Source: a candidate division WS6 bacterium OLB21 (GTDB lineage: Bacteria; Patescibacteriota; Dojkabacteria; B142; OLB20). Taken from it: a DNA stretch of 54,237 bases. Position 1 is the stretch's first letter. The number at the start of each line of letters is the position of its first letter. The notes under the pieces were generated by a model. The model searched no databases and was not told where the DNA came from. It worked only from the letters and a program-made list of their open reading frames with translations. A program made the translations under genes and the position numbers. Positions 37,604-45,933 of this stretch are shown here, piece after piece. Where the stretch lies: the NCBI GenBank assembly GCA_001567305.1, contig JYPD01000010.1:1-54237 (forward strand). Reading direction: 5' to 3'.

Positions 37604-37675
37604 ATGACTGCTTTGAGTGAATTCTCCCAAGTAATTTGGCGTAGCGTGATTTTATTTAATTTAGTTAAACGATGA
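37604..37675 (+). CDS. Upstream ORF of 23 codons coupled to the RRM gene
   Basis: An ATG at 37604 opens a frame whose TGA (37673-37675) overlaps the RRM ATG as ATGA. The peptide starts M-T-A-L-S-E-F-S and ends L-V-K-R. The exact start-stop overlap suggests a leader peptide regulating the RRM gene, or chance. Confidence 0.4.
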   Translation: MTALSEFSQVIWRSVILFNLVKR

Positions 37676-37977
37676 ACAGCAAATTATTTGTTGGAAATCT
37701 TAGCTGGAATGTCGACAACGAAATGCTTCGTGAGGCATTCAGCGCCGTAGGTACTGTTGTAGAAGCAGTAGTCATTGTTGACAAATTCAAGAACCGATCA
37801 AAAGGTTTCGGATTTGTTACCATGTCTTCAGCCGCAGAAGCAGAGGCAGCAGTTGCCGAGCTTAATGGCAAAGAGGTAGACGGCCGCCCAATCCGCGTTT
37901 CAATCGCAGAAGAGCGTAAAGACCGTGGTCCAAGAAACAACAATCGTGGAAACGATGGTTTCAGCCTCGAAGGCTAA
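37672..37977 (+). CDS. RRM-domain RNA-binding protein
   Basis: One RNA recognition motif spans most of the 101 residues. RNP2 is L-F-V-G-N-L at the N terminus and RNP1 is K-G-F-G-F-V-T-M near residue 45. A short tail rich in R, N and G follows. This single-RRM, glycine/asparagine-tailed form is like the small cold-responsive RNA-binding proteins of cyanobacteria and other bacteria. It is followed by a strong terminator. A part in mRNA stability is inferred from the family. Confidence 0.92.
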   Translation: MNSKLFVGNLSWNVDNEMLREAFSAVGTVVEAVVIVDKFKNRSKGFGFVTMSSAAEAEAAVAELNGKEVDGRPIRVSIAEERKDRGPRNNNRGNDGFSLEG

Positions 37978-37992
37978 TCCACAACCGCAATT

Positions 37993-38019
37993 AAAAGGCC
38001 GGCTATGCCGGCCTTTTTT
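37993..38019 (+). terminator. Intrinsic terminator after the RRM gene, probably bidirectional
   Basis: The stem AAAAGGCCGGC / GCCGGCCTTTT with a TAT loop is followed by more T residues. The A run before the stem gives a T run on the other strand, so it can also end carD, which stops at 38038. Confidence 0.88.
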
Positions 38020-38037
38020 ATGCTTTACATCTTTTTC

Positions 38038-38505
38038 TTAGAGTTTGTCTGCAGCTCTTTTTCCAAGCACCATTTCAACTTCTAGTTTTAAGAAGTTCTC
38101 TGCTTTTTCGAGCGTATCTTGTTGAAAGCTGTTGAGCTTTTTGTCTTCTTTAGCCCGTTTTTTTGATAGTGATTTTAAAAAAGCAATAACCCAAGCAGCA
38201 TCGGTTAAAGAGCCTGATTTCATTTTTAAGTCGATCTCAAGTTCTATTGCCTCAAGCTCGGAATCTTTGATTCGAAACTGTCTATCTAGTTCTTTAAGAG
38301 CATCTTTTACAGCAGCTTTGCTGGAAAGAGTTCTGATTCCAAAATCTGCAAATTTATCCATAGGCACTGCTACAGATAAATTGGTGTTTTTAAACTCGAT
38401 ATGGCAATAATTTAAAGACTTGTCTCCAACTTCTTCGAGAGATATATCTGTTACGGTGCCTGGCCCGTATATGGGATACATTACGGTCAGTCCTTTTTTC
38501 AACAT
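38038..38505 (-). CDS. carD: CarD-family transcription regulator
   Basis: A 155-residue protein. The N-terminal RNA polymerase-interacting Tudor-like domain (about 1-60) has Y-P-I-Y-G-P-G-T-V and V-P-M-D-K. A helical C-terminal domain with alternating charged and hydrophobic residues follows. CarD/CdnL proteins bind RNA polymerase beta and stabilise the open complex at housekeeping promoters. It has its own start facing fusA across a 197-base spacer and ends at the shared terminator. No DNA-repair helicase domain follows, so it is not TRCF. Confidence 0.85.
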   Translation of the reverse strand: MLKKGLTVMYPIYGPGTVTDISLEEVGDKSLNYCHIEFKNTNLSVAVPMDKFADFGIRTLSSKAAVKDALKELDRQFRIKDSELEAIELEIDLKMKSGSLTDAAWVIAFLKSLSKKRAKEDKKLNSFQQDTLEKAENFLKLEVEMVLGKRAADKL

Positions 38506-38617
38506 AATTCCATATTAATAAATTATTCCGGAAACTTTATTGGGGAGTACTCTTCTATTATACCATAATTTTAAGTAGTAAATTTGTATATCAATAATAG
38601 AATTCATTAAGTTATTA

Positions 38618-38647
38618 TTGTAAATAGGTGACATAGCCTGCTATAAT
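38618..38647 (+). promoter_or_regulatory. Promoter of fusA
   Basis: TTGTAA (38618-38623), an 18-base spacer and TATAAT (38642-38647) preceded by TGC, an extended -10. The fusA ATG is 55 bases downstream. Confidence 0.65.
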
Positions 38648-38702
38648 ACACTGCCTCGAATTTGAGGAATATTGCAATTTCACTTTTTCAAGTCTAAATA
38701 TT

Positions 38703-40856
38703 ATGGCTAATAAGGTTGACTATAACTCGGTTAAAGATTTGCAGCACTACAGAAATATCGGCATTATCGCCCATGTAGATGCTGGTAAAACAACTACCAC
38801 AGAAAGAATTCTTTACTATACAGGTAAAAAACATACAATCGGCGAAGTTCACGATGGTGCATCCGAAATGGACTTCATGGACCAAGAAAAAGAAAGAGGC
38901 ATTACTATTCAATCAGCTGCTACAACTTGTTTCTGGAGTCTTAACGATGTGCTTTACAGAATCAATATTATCGATACTCCAGGTCATGTAGATTTCACTG
39001 CAGAAGTCGAAAGATCTCTTCGGGTTCTCGACGGAGCAGTTGTCATCTTCGACGGTAAAATGGGTGTAGAACCACAATCCAGTAAGGTATGGGGACAGGC
39101 AGACAAATATAATGTACCTAGAATGTGTTTCGTTAATAAGCTCAATCTTGTTGGAGGTAGCTTCGATATGAGTCTTAAATCCATTCAAGAAGAGCTAAGC
39201 GATGATGCCGTCGCAATTACATATCCTATCGGAATTGAGCACGAACTTCGTGGATATGTTGACCTTATCACCATGAAAGCCTATGAGTATGCAGAAGGTT
39301 CAGATAAACAAGAGTTTAAAGAAATCGAAATACCAGCAGACATTAAAGATAGAGTTCACGAATTACACGAAAAGTTGGTCGAAAAGCTTGCAGAAGCAGA
39401 TGATGTCCTAATGGAAAAATATCTCGAAGATGGAGTGCTAGAAGTTGAAGAAATGTATACAGCACTGCGCATCCTTACTCTTGCCAGAAAAGTATTCCCA
39501 GTCACAGGCGGAGACTCCAGAATGGCAGACACAAAGGTTCTTCTTAATAATATTGTCAGATATCTTCCTTCTCCTTATCAAAAGGTTTATGCCTACGAAA
39601 ATGCAGAAACCGGAGAAATGGAAGAATATACAGGTCAAATCGTTGGAATTAATCCTGACAACGACGAAAAAGTTGTTTGGGATGTTTCTGATACATCAGA
39701 ATTCTGCGGTCTTGTCTTTAAAATTGCCGTAGATCCTCATGTCGGTCAAATTGCATTTGCTCGTGTCTATAGCGGAAAGCTTGATGCCGGAAGTTTCGTT
39801 TATAACTCATCCAGAAGAAAGAAGGAAAGAATCGGAAGACTTCTTATGATGCACGCTAACGACAGAGAAGATATAACTTCAGTTAGAGCCGGAGACATTG
39901 TCGCCATTGTTGGACTTAAAGAGTCGTACACTGGAAACACAATATGTAGCGACTCTAAACCAATTTTAGTTGAAAGTATCGATTTCCCAGATCCAGTTGT
40001 TAGCTTGGCAATCGAGCCAAAAACAAAATCTGACCAAGAAAAAATGGGAGAAGCATTACGCAAACTCATGCAAGAAGATCCAACCTTTAAAGCAGAGTCA
40101 GATAAAGAAACTGGACAAACAATTATTATGGGAATGGGAGAACTTCATCTTGATATCAAAGTTGATATCATGAGAAGAACATACGGAATAGATGTCATTA
40201 CCGGTGCTCCACAAGTTGCCTATCGCGAAACCATAGAAGTCGAAACAGAACACCATGAACTCCTCAAAAAACAAACCGGAGGTTCTGGACAATTTGCTGA
40301 CATTACTATTGTAGTTATGCCTCAAGAAAGAGGGAAAGGTTACGAGTTCATCAACGAAATTAAAGGGGGAGCAATTCCTATGGAATTTATTCCATCAGTA
40401 GATAAAGGAATTCAAGAATCTCTACATAGTGGAGTACTTGGCGGATATCCCGTAGTTGATGTGGCAGTTAGATTAACAGATGGTTCTTACCACGAAGTTG
40501 ACTCAAATACTGATACATTTAGAATTGCCGGATCAAGAGGCTTTAAAGAAGCTTGCAGAAAAGCCAAGCCAATCTTGCTCGAACCTATAATGAAGGTTGT
40601 CGTTACAACTCCAGATGATTACGCTGGAGATGTTACAGGTGCGCTATCATCAAAAAGAGGAGTAATTAAAGGAATGAATCCTAAAGGTAAGGTGCAAGAA
40701 ATCACAGCATATGTTCCACTTGCAAATATGTTTGGCTGGATTAACGATTTAAGGTCTATGTCTAAAGGAAAAGCCAATAGTGTCATGGAATTTGGACACT
40801 ACGAGAAGGTACCTGAGAATATAACTAACGAAGTACTTGGGGTTAAGACTAAATAA
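38703..40856 (+). CDS. fusA: Elongation factor G with altered G4 motif
   Basis: The 717-residue EF-G has intact G1 (A-H-V-D-A-G-K-T), switch I (R-G-I-T-I) and G3 (D-T-P-G-H). The guanine-specificity motif N-K-x-D reads N-K-L-N (residues 145-148), so the aspartate that contacts the guanine base is Asn. The C-terminal domains are typical of translocation-type EF-G (G-S-R-G-F-K-E-A, Y-V-P-L-A-N-M-F-G). It moves tRNAs and mRNA through the ribosome using GTP. It is transcribed from its own extended -10 promoter and followed by tuf, as in many bacteria, though tuf has its own promoter. Confidence 0.95.
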   Translation: MANKVDYNSVKDLQHYRNIGIIAHVDAGKTTTTERILYYTGKKHTIGEVHDGASEMDFMDQEKERGITIQSAATTCFWSLNDVLYRINIIDTPGHVDFTAEVERSLRVLDGAVVIFDGKMGVEPQSSKVWGQADKYNVPRMCFVNKLNLVGGSFDMSLKSIQEELSDDAVAITYPIGIEHELRGYVDLITMKAYEYAEGSDKQEFKEIEIPADIKDRVHELHEKLVEKLAEADDVLMEKYLEDGVLEVEEMYTALRILTLARKVFPVTGGDSRMADTKVLLNNIVRYLPSPYQKVYAYENAETGEMEEYTGQIVGINPDNDEKVVWDVSDTSEFCGLVFKIAVDPHVGQIAFARVYSGKLDAGSFVYNSSRRKKERIGRLLMMHANDREDITSVRAGDIVAIVGLKESYTGNTICSDSKPILVESIDFPDPVVSLAIEPKTKSDQEKMGEALRKLMQEDPTFKAESDKETGQTIIMGMGELHLDIKVDIMRRTYGIDVITGAPQVAYRETIEVETEHHELLKKQTGGSGQFADITIVVMPQERGKGYEFINEIKGGAIPMEFIPSVDKGIQESLHSGVLGGYPVVDVAVRLTDGSYHEVDSNTDTFRIAGSRGFKEACRKAKPILLEPIMKVVVTTPDDYAGDVTGALSSKRGVIKGMNPKGKVQEITAYVPLANMFGWINDLRSMSKGKANSVMEFGHYEKVPENITNEVLGVKTK

Positions 40857-40884
40857 TTTTTTTAGCAAAGAATAGCCAAAAGCA

Positions 40885-40913
40885 TTGCACTAAATGGTAA
40901 AATTTGCTATAAA
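40885..40913 (+). promoter_or_regulatory. Promoter of tuf
   Basis: TTGCAC (40885-40890), a 17-base spacer and TATAAA (40908-40913) in the fusA-tuf gap. It leaves a leader of about 130 bases. Confidence 0.6.
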
Positions 40914-40950
40914 GACTACTCAAGTTGTAGTATTAACTGCTTGTTGCCTT

Positions 40951-41011
40951 ATTGAGTGATTACTTTTTTGTATTCTGCCCAATCCGTCTGGCAGAGAAGT
41001 AAATACTCAAT
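40951..41011 (+). promoter_or_regulatory. Long imperfect hairpin in the tuf leader
   Basis: Three nested stems can form: ATTGAGT/ACTCAAT (40951-40957 with 41005-41011), TTACTT/AAGTAA (40960-40965 with 40997-41002) and TCTGCC/GGCAGA (40974-40979 with 40990-40995). That is 19 paired bases with small internal loops and a 10-base end loop. It lies between the tuf promoter and the ATG and has no terminator T-run, so a translational or stability element is likely. Confidence 0.55.
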
Positions 41012-41051
41012 CGGTACAAGCTTTGTAATTTTAATTCTGTATTAACATACA

Positions 41052-42248
41052 ATGGCTGATAAAAAGTTTGAGAGAACAAAGCCTCATGTTAATGTCGGTA
41101 CACTTGGTCATATTGACCACGGTAAAACAACATTAACTGCTGCTCTTATCGCTTATGCAAAGCGATCCGGTCGAATTTCTTCAGAAAAAGGTTACGAAGA
41201 AATTGCCAAAGGTGGAGTCGTTCGTGACAAAACCAAAATTGTTACAGTTGCTTCATCACATGTCGAGTACGAATCAGAAAAAAGGCACTATGCCCATATC
41301 GATTGTCCTGGACACAAAGATTACATTAAAAACATGATCACCGGTGCCGCCCAGATGGATGGTGCAATTCTTGTTGTATCTGCAACTGATGGTCCAATGC
41401 CTCAAACAAAAGAGCATATCATTCTTGCAAGGCAGGTTGGTGTTCAATACTTGGTAGTCTTTATCAATGTCTTCGATGACAGTATGGACGAAGATCTACT
41501 TATGCTTGTAGAAGAAGAGATCAGAGATCTACTTAGTAAGTACGAATACCCAGGCGACAAAATTAAAGTTGTTAAGGGTAGCGCACTTAAGGGATTAAAC
41601 GGTGGCGACGAAGGAGATGCAACCATGAAAGAACTTATGGATGCATTAGATGTAGAAGTACCAGATCCAGTTCGCGAAATTGACAAACCATTCTTAATGT
41701 CAGTAGAAGATGTTTTCTCTATCGAAGGTAGAGGTACAGTTGCTACAGGTAGAATCGAAAGAGGAGTTGTCAAAGTCGGAGAAGATGTAGAACAAATCGG
41801 TCTTGCAGAAGATGTTAAGAAATTAACAATCACTGGAGTAGAAATGTTCAACAAACAGTTAGACGAAGGTCAAGCTGGAGACAATGTCGGTCTTCTAATC
41901 AGAGGTATTAAAAGAGACGAAATTAAAAGAGGTCAAGTTCTTGCTAAACCAGGATCAATCAAACCTCATACAGAATTCGAAGCAGAAGCCTACATTCTTT
42001 CCAAAGATGAAGGTGGAAGACATACTGCATTCTTTACTGGATACAAACCACAGTTCTATATCAGAACAGCTGATGTTACTGGAGATGTTACACTTCCAGA
42101 AGGAACAGAAATGGTTATGCCTGGCGACAATGCAACTTTCGTAGTCAAGCTAAATACACAAGCTGCTATCGAAGAAAAGATGCGCTTCGCAATTCGTGAA
42201 GGTGGCAGAACAGTAGGAGCTGGTGTTGTTACAAAGGTGATTAAATAA
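41052..42248 (+). CDS. tuf: Elongation factor Tu with altered G4 and effector-loop motifs
   Basis: The 398-residue EF-Tu has intact G1 (G-H-I-D-H-G-K-T), G3 (D-C-P-G-H), catalytic His, and G5-like S-A-L-K. Two conserved places differ. The G4 motif N-K-C-D reads N-V-F-D (residues 139-142), so the lysine that packs on guanine is Val. The switch I segment R-G-I-T-I-N reads K-I-V-T-V-A, keeping only the Mg-binding Thr. Domains 2 and 3 look normal ([17 protein letters not shown]). It delivers aminoacyl-tRNA to the ribosome. The reading frame is intact, so these changes are not indel artefacts. It is the only tuf in the window. Confidence 0.95.
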   Translation: MADKKFERTKPHVNVGTLGHIDHGKTTLTAALIAYAKRSGRISSEKGYEEIAKGGVVRDKTKIVTVASSHVEYESEKRHYAHIDCPGHKDYIKNMITGAAQMDGAILVVSATDGPMPQTKEHIILARQVGVQYLVVFINVFDDSMDEDLLMLVEEEIRDLLSKYEYPGDKIKVVKGSALKGLNGGDEGDATMKELMDALDVEVPDPVREIDKPFLMSVEDVFSIEGRGTVATGRIERGVVKVGEDVEQIGLAEDVKKLTITGVEMFNKQLDEGQAGDNVGLLIRGIKRDEIKRGQVLAKPGSIKPHTEFEAEAYILSKDEGGRHTAFFTGYKPQFYIRTADVTGDVTLPEGTEMVMPGDNATFVVKLNTQAAIEEKMRFAIREGGRTVGAGVVTKVIK

Positions 42249-42259
42249 ATGATTTTACT

Positions 42260-42285
42260 AAGGGGAGGTTGCAACGCCTCCCCTT
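42260..42285 (+). terminator. Hairpin between tuf and rpsJ
   Basis: A 9-bp stem, AAGGGGAGG / CCTCCCCTT, has a loop that is itself near-palindromic (TTGCAACG), followed by T and A. It could be a partial terminator or attenuator that lowers transcription from tuf into the ribosomal operon. The T-run is short. Confidence 0.6.
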
Positions 42286-42301
42286 TAGATCAACTAATAA
42301 A

Positions 42302-42601
42302 ATGCAGAGAATAAGAATCAAAATAAAAGGATATGACAGCAAAGTGGTTGACAAAGCCACAGAGCAAATAATTGATACAGCAGTTAGAACAGGTGCTAAG
42401 ACTTTTGGCCCTATTCCTTTGCCTACCAAAAGTCGTCGATTTACTGTCCATAAGTCACCACATGTGGATAGCAAATCGAAAGATCATTTTGAACTTAATA
42501 CACATAAAAGGCTTATTGATATTGTAGATCCTACAAGTAAGACAATCGACTCACTGACCCATCTACAGCTTGCTGCCGGTGTGTGGATAGAGATTAAATA
42601 A
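42302..42601 (+). CDS. rpsJ: 30S ribosomal protein S10
   Basis: The protein is full length (99 residues). Family motifs are R-I-R-I-K-I-K-G at the start, G-P-I-P-L-P-T-K and K-S-P-H-V-D-S-K-S-K-D-H-F. The start is the ATG at 42302; the frame is open upstream, but that part encodes the tuf-rpsJ hairpin. S10 also pairs with NusB in antitermination. It opens the S10-spc gene order, here right after tuf. Confidence 0.96.
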   Translation: MQRIRIKIKGYDSKVVDKATEQIIDTAVRTGAKTFGPIPLPTKSRRFTVHKSPHVDSKSKDHFELNTHKRLIDIVDPTSKTIDSLTHLQLAAGVWIEIK

Positions 42602-42621
42602 TTTACTAGATAATTAACAGA

Positions 42622-42646
42622 GTCTTTCGGAATTTACCGAAAAGAC
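42622..42646 (+). promoter_or_regulatory. Hairpin upstream of rplC
   Basis: GTCTTTCGG (42622-42630) pairs with CCGAAAAGAC (42637-42646) with one bulged A and a 6-base loop, 16 bases before the rplC ATG. It might be a leader element for autoregulation by a ribosomal protein; not established. Confidence 0.4.
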
Positions 42647-42662
42647 AGCTAACCGAATAATT

Positions 42663-43274
42663 ATGAAAGCAATAATTGGCGAAAAAAAACAAATGACAAG
42701 AATCTTCAATGAAGATGGTCAAGTTGTTCCTGTAACAATTATTGATGTTAAAGGATCAGTAATAGCCTTAGAAAAAACATTAGACAGAGATGGTTATAAT
42801 GCCGTAGTTATCGGATTTGGTAAAAAGAATAAAGCAACAAAGGCAGAAGCTGGAAAATACAAAAAACTTGGATTTGTTCCAATGGTTTCTATGGAAGCAA
42901 GAGACTTTAAACTAGATGCAGACGCAGGAACAGAATTAAAAGCAGGAATATTTGAAGTAAACGAAAAAATTGATGTTTCAGGTGTTAGCAAAGGAAAAGG
43001 CTTTCAGGGAGTTGTTAAAAAATGGGGTTTTAGCGGAGGACCAAAGACACATGGACAATCAGATAGACACAGAGCTGCTGGTTCTATCGGCTCAGGTACT
43101 ACTCCAGGTAGAGTCTATAAAGGCAAGAAAATGGCAGGAAGAATGGGTGGTGATAACAAAACAGTAAGAAATCTGAGAATTGTTGCTATCGACGAAGCTA
43201 ATGGATTGATTGCAGTTAAGGGTGCAATCCCAGGTGCTAAGGGATCAATAGTTATGGTTAAATCGGTAAATTAA
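42663..43274 (+). CDS. rplC: 50S ribosomal protein L3
   Basis: A 203-residue protein with the L3 core G-K-G-F-Q-G-V-V-K-K-W-G-F and the conserved G-S-I-G-S-G-T-T-P-G-R-V-Y-K-G segment with K-M-A-G-R-M-G. L3 is an early-assembling 50S protein near the peptidyl transferase centre. It is followed by rplD with one base between the stop and the next ATG. The frame is intact. The leader carries a hairpin and no Shine-Dalgarno sequence. Confidence 0.96.
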   Translation: MKAIIGEKKQMTRIFNEDGQVVPVTIIDVKGSVIALEKTLDRDGYNAVVIGFGKKNKATKAEAGKYKKLGFVPMVSMEARDFKLDADAGTELKAGIFEVNEKIDVSGVSKGKGFQGVVKKWGFSGGPKTHGQSDRHRAAGSIGSGTTPGRVYKGKKMAGRMGGDNKTVRNLRIVAIDEANGLIAVKGAIPGAKGSIVMVKSVN

Positions 43275-43275
43275 T

Positions 43276-43974
43276 ATGCAAGCTCAAACATTTACAAAAA
43301 CTGGAACAAAAGCAAAAGAAGCAGTAAAACTTGATAAGTCTGTCTTCGGAGCAGAAATTAATCAAGCCTTGATTGATCAGTCTGTGTATGTATACTTAAG
43401 CAACCAAAGACAGGCTAATGCTCATAGCAAGAATCGTGGAGATGTCAGCGGTGGTGGAAAGAAACCTTGGAGACAAAAAGGTACAGGCCGTGCAAGACAT
43501 GGATCAAGCAGAAGTCCAATCTGGACAGGAGGAGGAGTCACATTTGGTCCAACCAATAACAGAAACTACAAAAAATCGTTATCTAAAAAAATGAAAAAGG
43601 CTGCTATGAGATCAGCACTTTCATACCTACAGGCGAATAATAAGGTATCTGTTTTTGAAGGATTTGATATTGCAGAAACAAAGAAAACAGCAGGATTACA
43701 AGCAATTCTTAATAAAGCCGGAATAGAAGGCAAAACAATTGTCCTCCAAGGTAAGCTTGATGACGAACTTTTGCTTGCAGCTAGAAACATTAAGTCAGTT
43801 ATTATGAGTCATGTCGGAGAAATTAATGTATACAGTTTACTTAATGCAGATAATGTCATAATAATTGAATCCGCTCTAGAAGAAATAACGAACAAATGGG
43901 GAGAAAAGCAGGCTGTTGTTAAAGAAGAAAAACCTAAAGTAGTAAAAGTATCTAACAAATCAGAAAAGAAATAA
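43276..43974 (+). CDS. rplD: 50S ribosomal protein L4
   Basis: The L4 loop that lines the exit tunnel is visible: K-P-W-R-Q-K-G-T-G-R-A-R-H-G-S-S-R-S-P-I-W. The 232-residue length includes a C-terminal lysine-rich tail (about 20 residues). In E. coli L4 represses its own operon; whether the leader elements here serve that is unknown. The gene overlaps neither neighbour, with rplW starting 2 bases after its stop. Confidence 0.96.
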   Translation: MQAQTFTKTGTKAKEAVKLDKSVFGAEINQALIDQSVYVYLSNQRQANAHSKNRGDVSGGGKKPWRQKGTGRARHGSSRSPIWTGGGVTFGPTNNRNYKKSLSKKMKKAAMRSALSYLQANNKVSVFEGFDIAETKKTAGLQAILNKAGIEGKTIVLQGKLDDELLLAARNIKSVIMSHVGEINVYSLLNADNVIIIESALEEITNKWGEKQAVVKEEKPKVVKVSNKSEKK

Positions 43975-43976
43975 TT

Positions 43977-44264
43977 ATGAAAGTGGTACTTATCAGACCA
44001 ATAATTACAGAAAAAACACTTATGCTTGCCGATAAGAATAATCAATTTACTTTCTTAGTAAATTCTAATGCAGGCAAGATCGAAATAGCTAAAGCAGTAA
44101 CCGAAAAGTTCAATGTTAGTGTCCTATCAGTTTCTGTTGCTAACACTCTCGGAAAAAGAGTTAGATTTGGCAAAGCAAGAATAGAAGGACAAAGAGAGAC
44201 AGCTAAAAAAGCAGTAGTCACTTTGAAAAAAGGAGATAAAATCTCAACTTTTGAAATCAAGTAA
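43977..44264 (+). CDS. rplW: 50S ribosomal protein L23
   Basis: The N terminus (L-I-R-P-I-I-T-E-K-T-L) and N-Q-F-T-F-L-V are typical, and the usual loop with V-x-V-A-N-T-L-G-K and R-F-G-K follows. L23 sits at the tunnel exit and docks trigger factor, which is encoded at 12726 and keeps its ribosome-binding motif. 95 residues, intact. Confidence 0.95.
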   Translation: MKVVLIRPIITEKTLMLADKNNQFTFLVNSNAGKIEIAKAVTEKFNVSVLSVSVANTLGKRVRFGKARIEGQRETAKKAVVTLKKGDKISTFEIK

Positions 44265-44266
44265 TA

Positions 44267-45137
44267 ATGGCACTGAAATTATACAAACCAACAACACCAA
44301 CTAGAAGACACACGATTCTTATAGATCACAGCAGTCTTACTAGGAAACAACCAGAAAAAAAAACTGACAACTAAGATCGGTTACAATGCTGGCAGAAATT
44401 CTAGAGGTGTAATCACTATTAGACACAGAGGAGGCAGAGTTAAGAGAAAATACAGGCTTATTGACTTTGCAAGAGATAAGCATAATATTCCTGCAGTCGT
44501 AGAAGCTCTAGAATATGATCCAAATAGAACATCTTTCATTGCTCTATTAAAGTATGCAGATGGTGAAAGACGCTATATACTTGCACCAAACGGAATAAAA
44601 GTCGGGGACAAGCTTATGTCAGGAGACAAGGCAGAAATTAAAGTCGGAAACGCATTGCCATTAAAAAAGATTCCTGCAGCTACATTTGTACATAATGTTG
44701 AAATTCTACCAGGGAAAGGCGGAACGCTTGGAAGATCAGCTGGAACATTCATTCAGATACAAGGTGGAGCTAAGGGGTACATTCAATTAAAAATGCCAAG
44801 TGGAGAAGTCAGACTTGTAAGAGAAGAATGTTATGCTACAATCGGGTCACTTAGTAACGCAGAGAATAAAAACAAGAAACTTGGAAAAGCTGGCAGAAAA
44901 AGAAAGATGGGTTTTAGACCTACTGTCAGAGGTGTTGCAATGTCGGGCGGTACTCACCCTCACGGAGACGGACAGGGTAAAAGCGGTAGACACGGTACAG
45001 GAGGACCAGCAAAAGATAAGTGGGGTAATACAGTTGGTACAAGAACTAGAAAAAACAAGAGAACAAATAAATTCATTGTTCACAGAAGACCAAATAAAAA
45101 GGGTCGAAAAAGTAAGAAATATAAGACCATAATTTAG
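44267..45137 (+). CDS. rplB: 50S ribosomal protein L2 (frameshifted)
   Basis: The N terminus ([14 protein letters not shown]) is in one frame and the rest in another. The join is an A9 run near 44350 that should be A8, which makes this a clear single-base insertion error. The remainder has the L2 core [12 protein letters not shown] and N-V-E-I-x-P-G-K-G-G. The peptidyl transferase-proximal loop reads H-P-H-G-D-G-Q-G, where H-P-H-G-G-G-E-G is usual, followed by an insertion rich in glycine. L2 is essential for subunit association, so a real null is not credible. Confidence 0.93.
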
Positions 45138-45149
45138 TAATAACATAGA

Positions 45150-45458
45150 ATGTCTAGATCAAGTAAAAAAGGGCCATTTGTTGACGAAAAGCTCGTAAAA
45201 AAAATTCATAAAATGAAGCAGACAGCTAAACATATGCCAATCAAAACTTGGGCAAGATCTTCATCGATCTCTCCTGAGATGGTAGGTTTAACTTTCGAAG
45301 TTCATAACGGAAAAGAATTTATTAAAGTATTTGTTACAGAGTCCATGGTCGGTCACAAGCTTGGGGAATTTTCCTTGACTCGCAAATTCCAGGGTCACAG
45401 TAAAAAAGGTAAAATCGCTAAAGCAACTGGTACTGGTGGAAGAGTATTATCTGAATAA
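45150..45458 (+). CDS. rpsS: 30S ribosomal protein S19
   Basis: Starts [12 protein letters not shown], with K-T-W-A-R-S-S and a late [12 protein letters not shown], all S19 hallmarks. 102 residues. It binds with S13 near the A-site of the 30S head. Its stop overlaps the rplV ATG by one base. Confidence 0.96.
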   Translation: MSRSSKKGPFVDEKLVKKIHKMKQTAKHMPIKTWARSSSISPEMVGLTFEVHNGKEFIKVFVTESMVGHKLGEFSLTRKFQGHSKKGKIAKATGTGGRVLSE

Positions 45459-45900
45459 TGAACAATACAGTTTACGCTAAAACAAAATATGTCAGAATGT
45501 CTGCACAAAAGGTCAGACTTGTGGTGGATATGGTCAGAGGAAAGAATGCACTAGAAGCACTTGTAGAACTTAAGTTCGTTAACAAGTACGCAGCATTACC
45601 AGTGATTAAAACTATCGAATCTGCTGTTGCAAACGCAGTAAACAACGACGATGCAGACAGAAAATCTCTAGTTATTGTTGAAGCTTTTGTTAACGAGGCT
45701 CCAACATTTAAACGAGGAAGAGCTGTCTCAAAGGGCCGATATCACAAAATTCTTAAGAGAAACAGCCATATTATAATTGGTGTTTCAGATCAAAAAAAGA
45801 AGATACAAAGAAAGTAAAGAAAGAAGTAGCACCAGAAGCAAAGGTCGAAGTTAAAGAAATCAAGAAAAAAACTGAAACAAAAACAAAGTCAAAAAGCTAA
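45458..45900 (+). CDS. rplV: 50S ribosomal protein L22 with charged tail (frameshifted)
   Basis: The L22 core is intact (K-Y-V-R-M-S-A-Q-K-V-R, then A-P-T-F-K-R-G-R and K-G-R-Y-H-K-I). The loop that narrows the exit tunnel lies in the K-R-G-R region. At the A7 run near 45790 the frame is cut by one base. Read in the next frame, the protein continues with about 35 residues rich in K, E and T to a TAA at 45898-45900. I treat the tail as real because it fills the gap before rpsC; the short form ending at 45817 is the alternative. Confidence 0.88.
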
Positions 45901-45933
45901 ATCTAATTCTAATTCTAAGAAGAAACAAGACTA

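Noticed and set aside
39438-39732. Reading frames inside fusA on both strands
   Set aside because: They overlap a fully conserved EF-G frame and match nothing recognisable.
44267-45137. Programmed frameshifting in rplB
   Set aside because: The break is an A9 run with no slippery-site context, and similar breaks occur in many unrelated genes; sequencing error is simpler.
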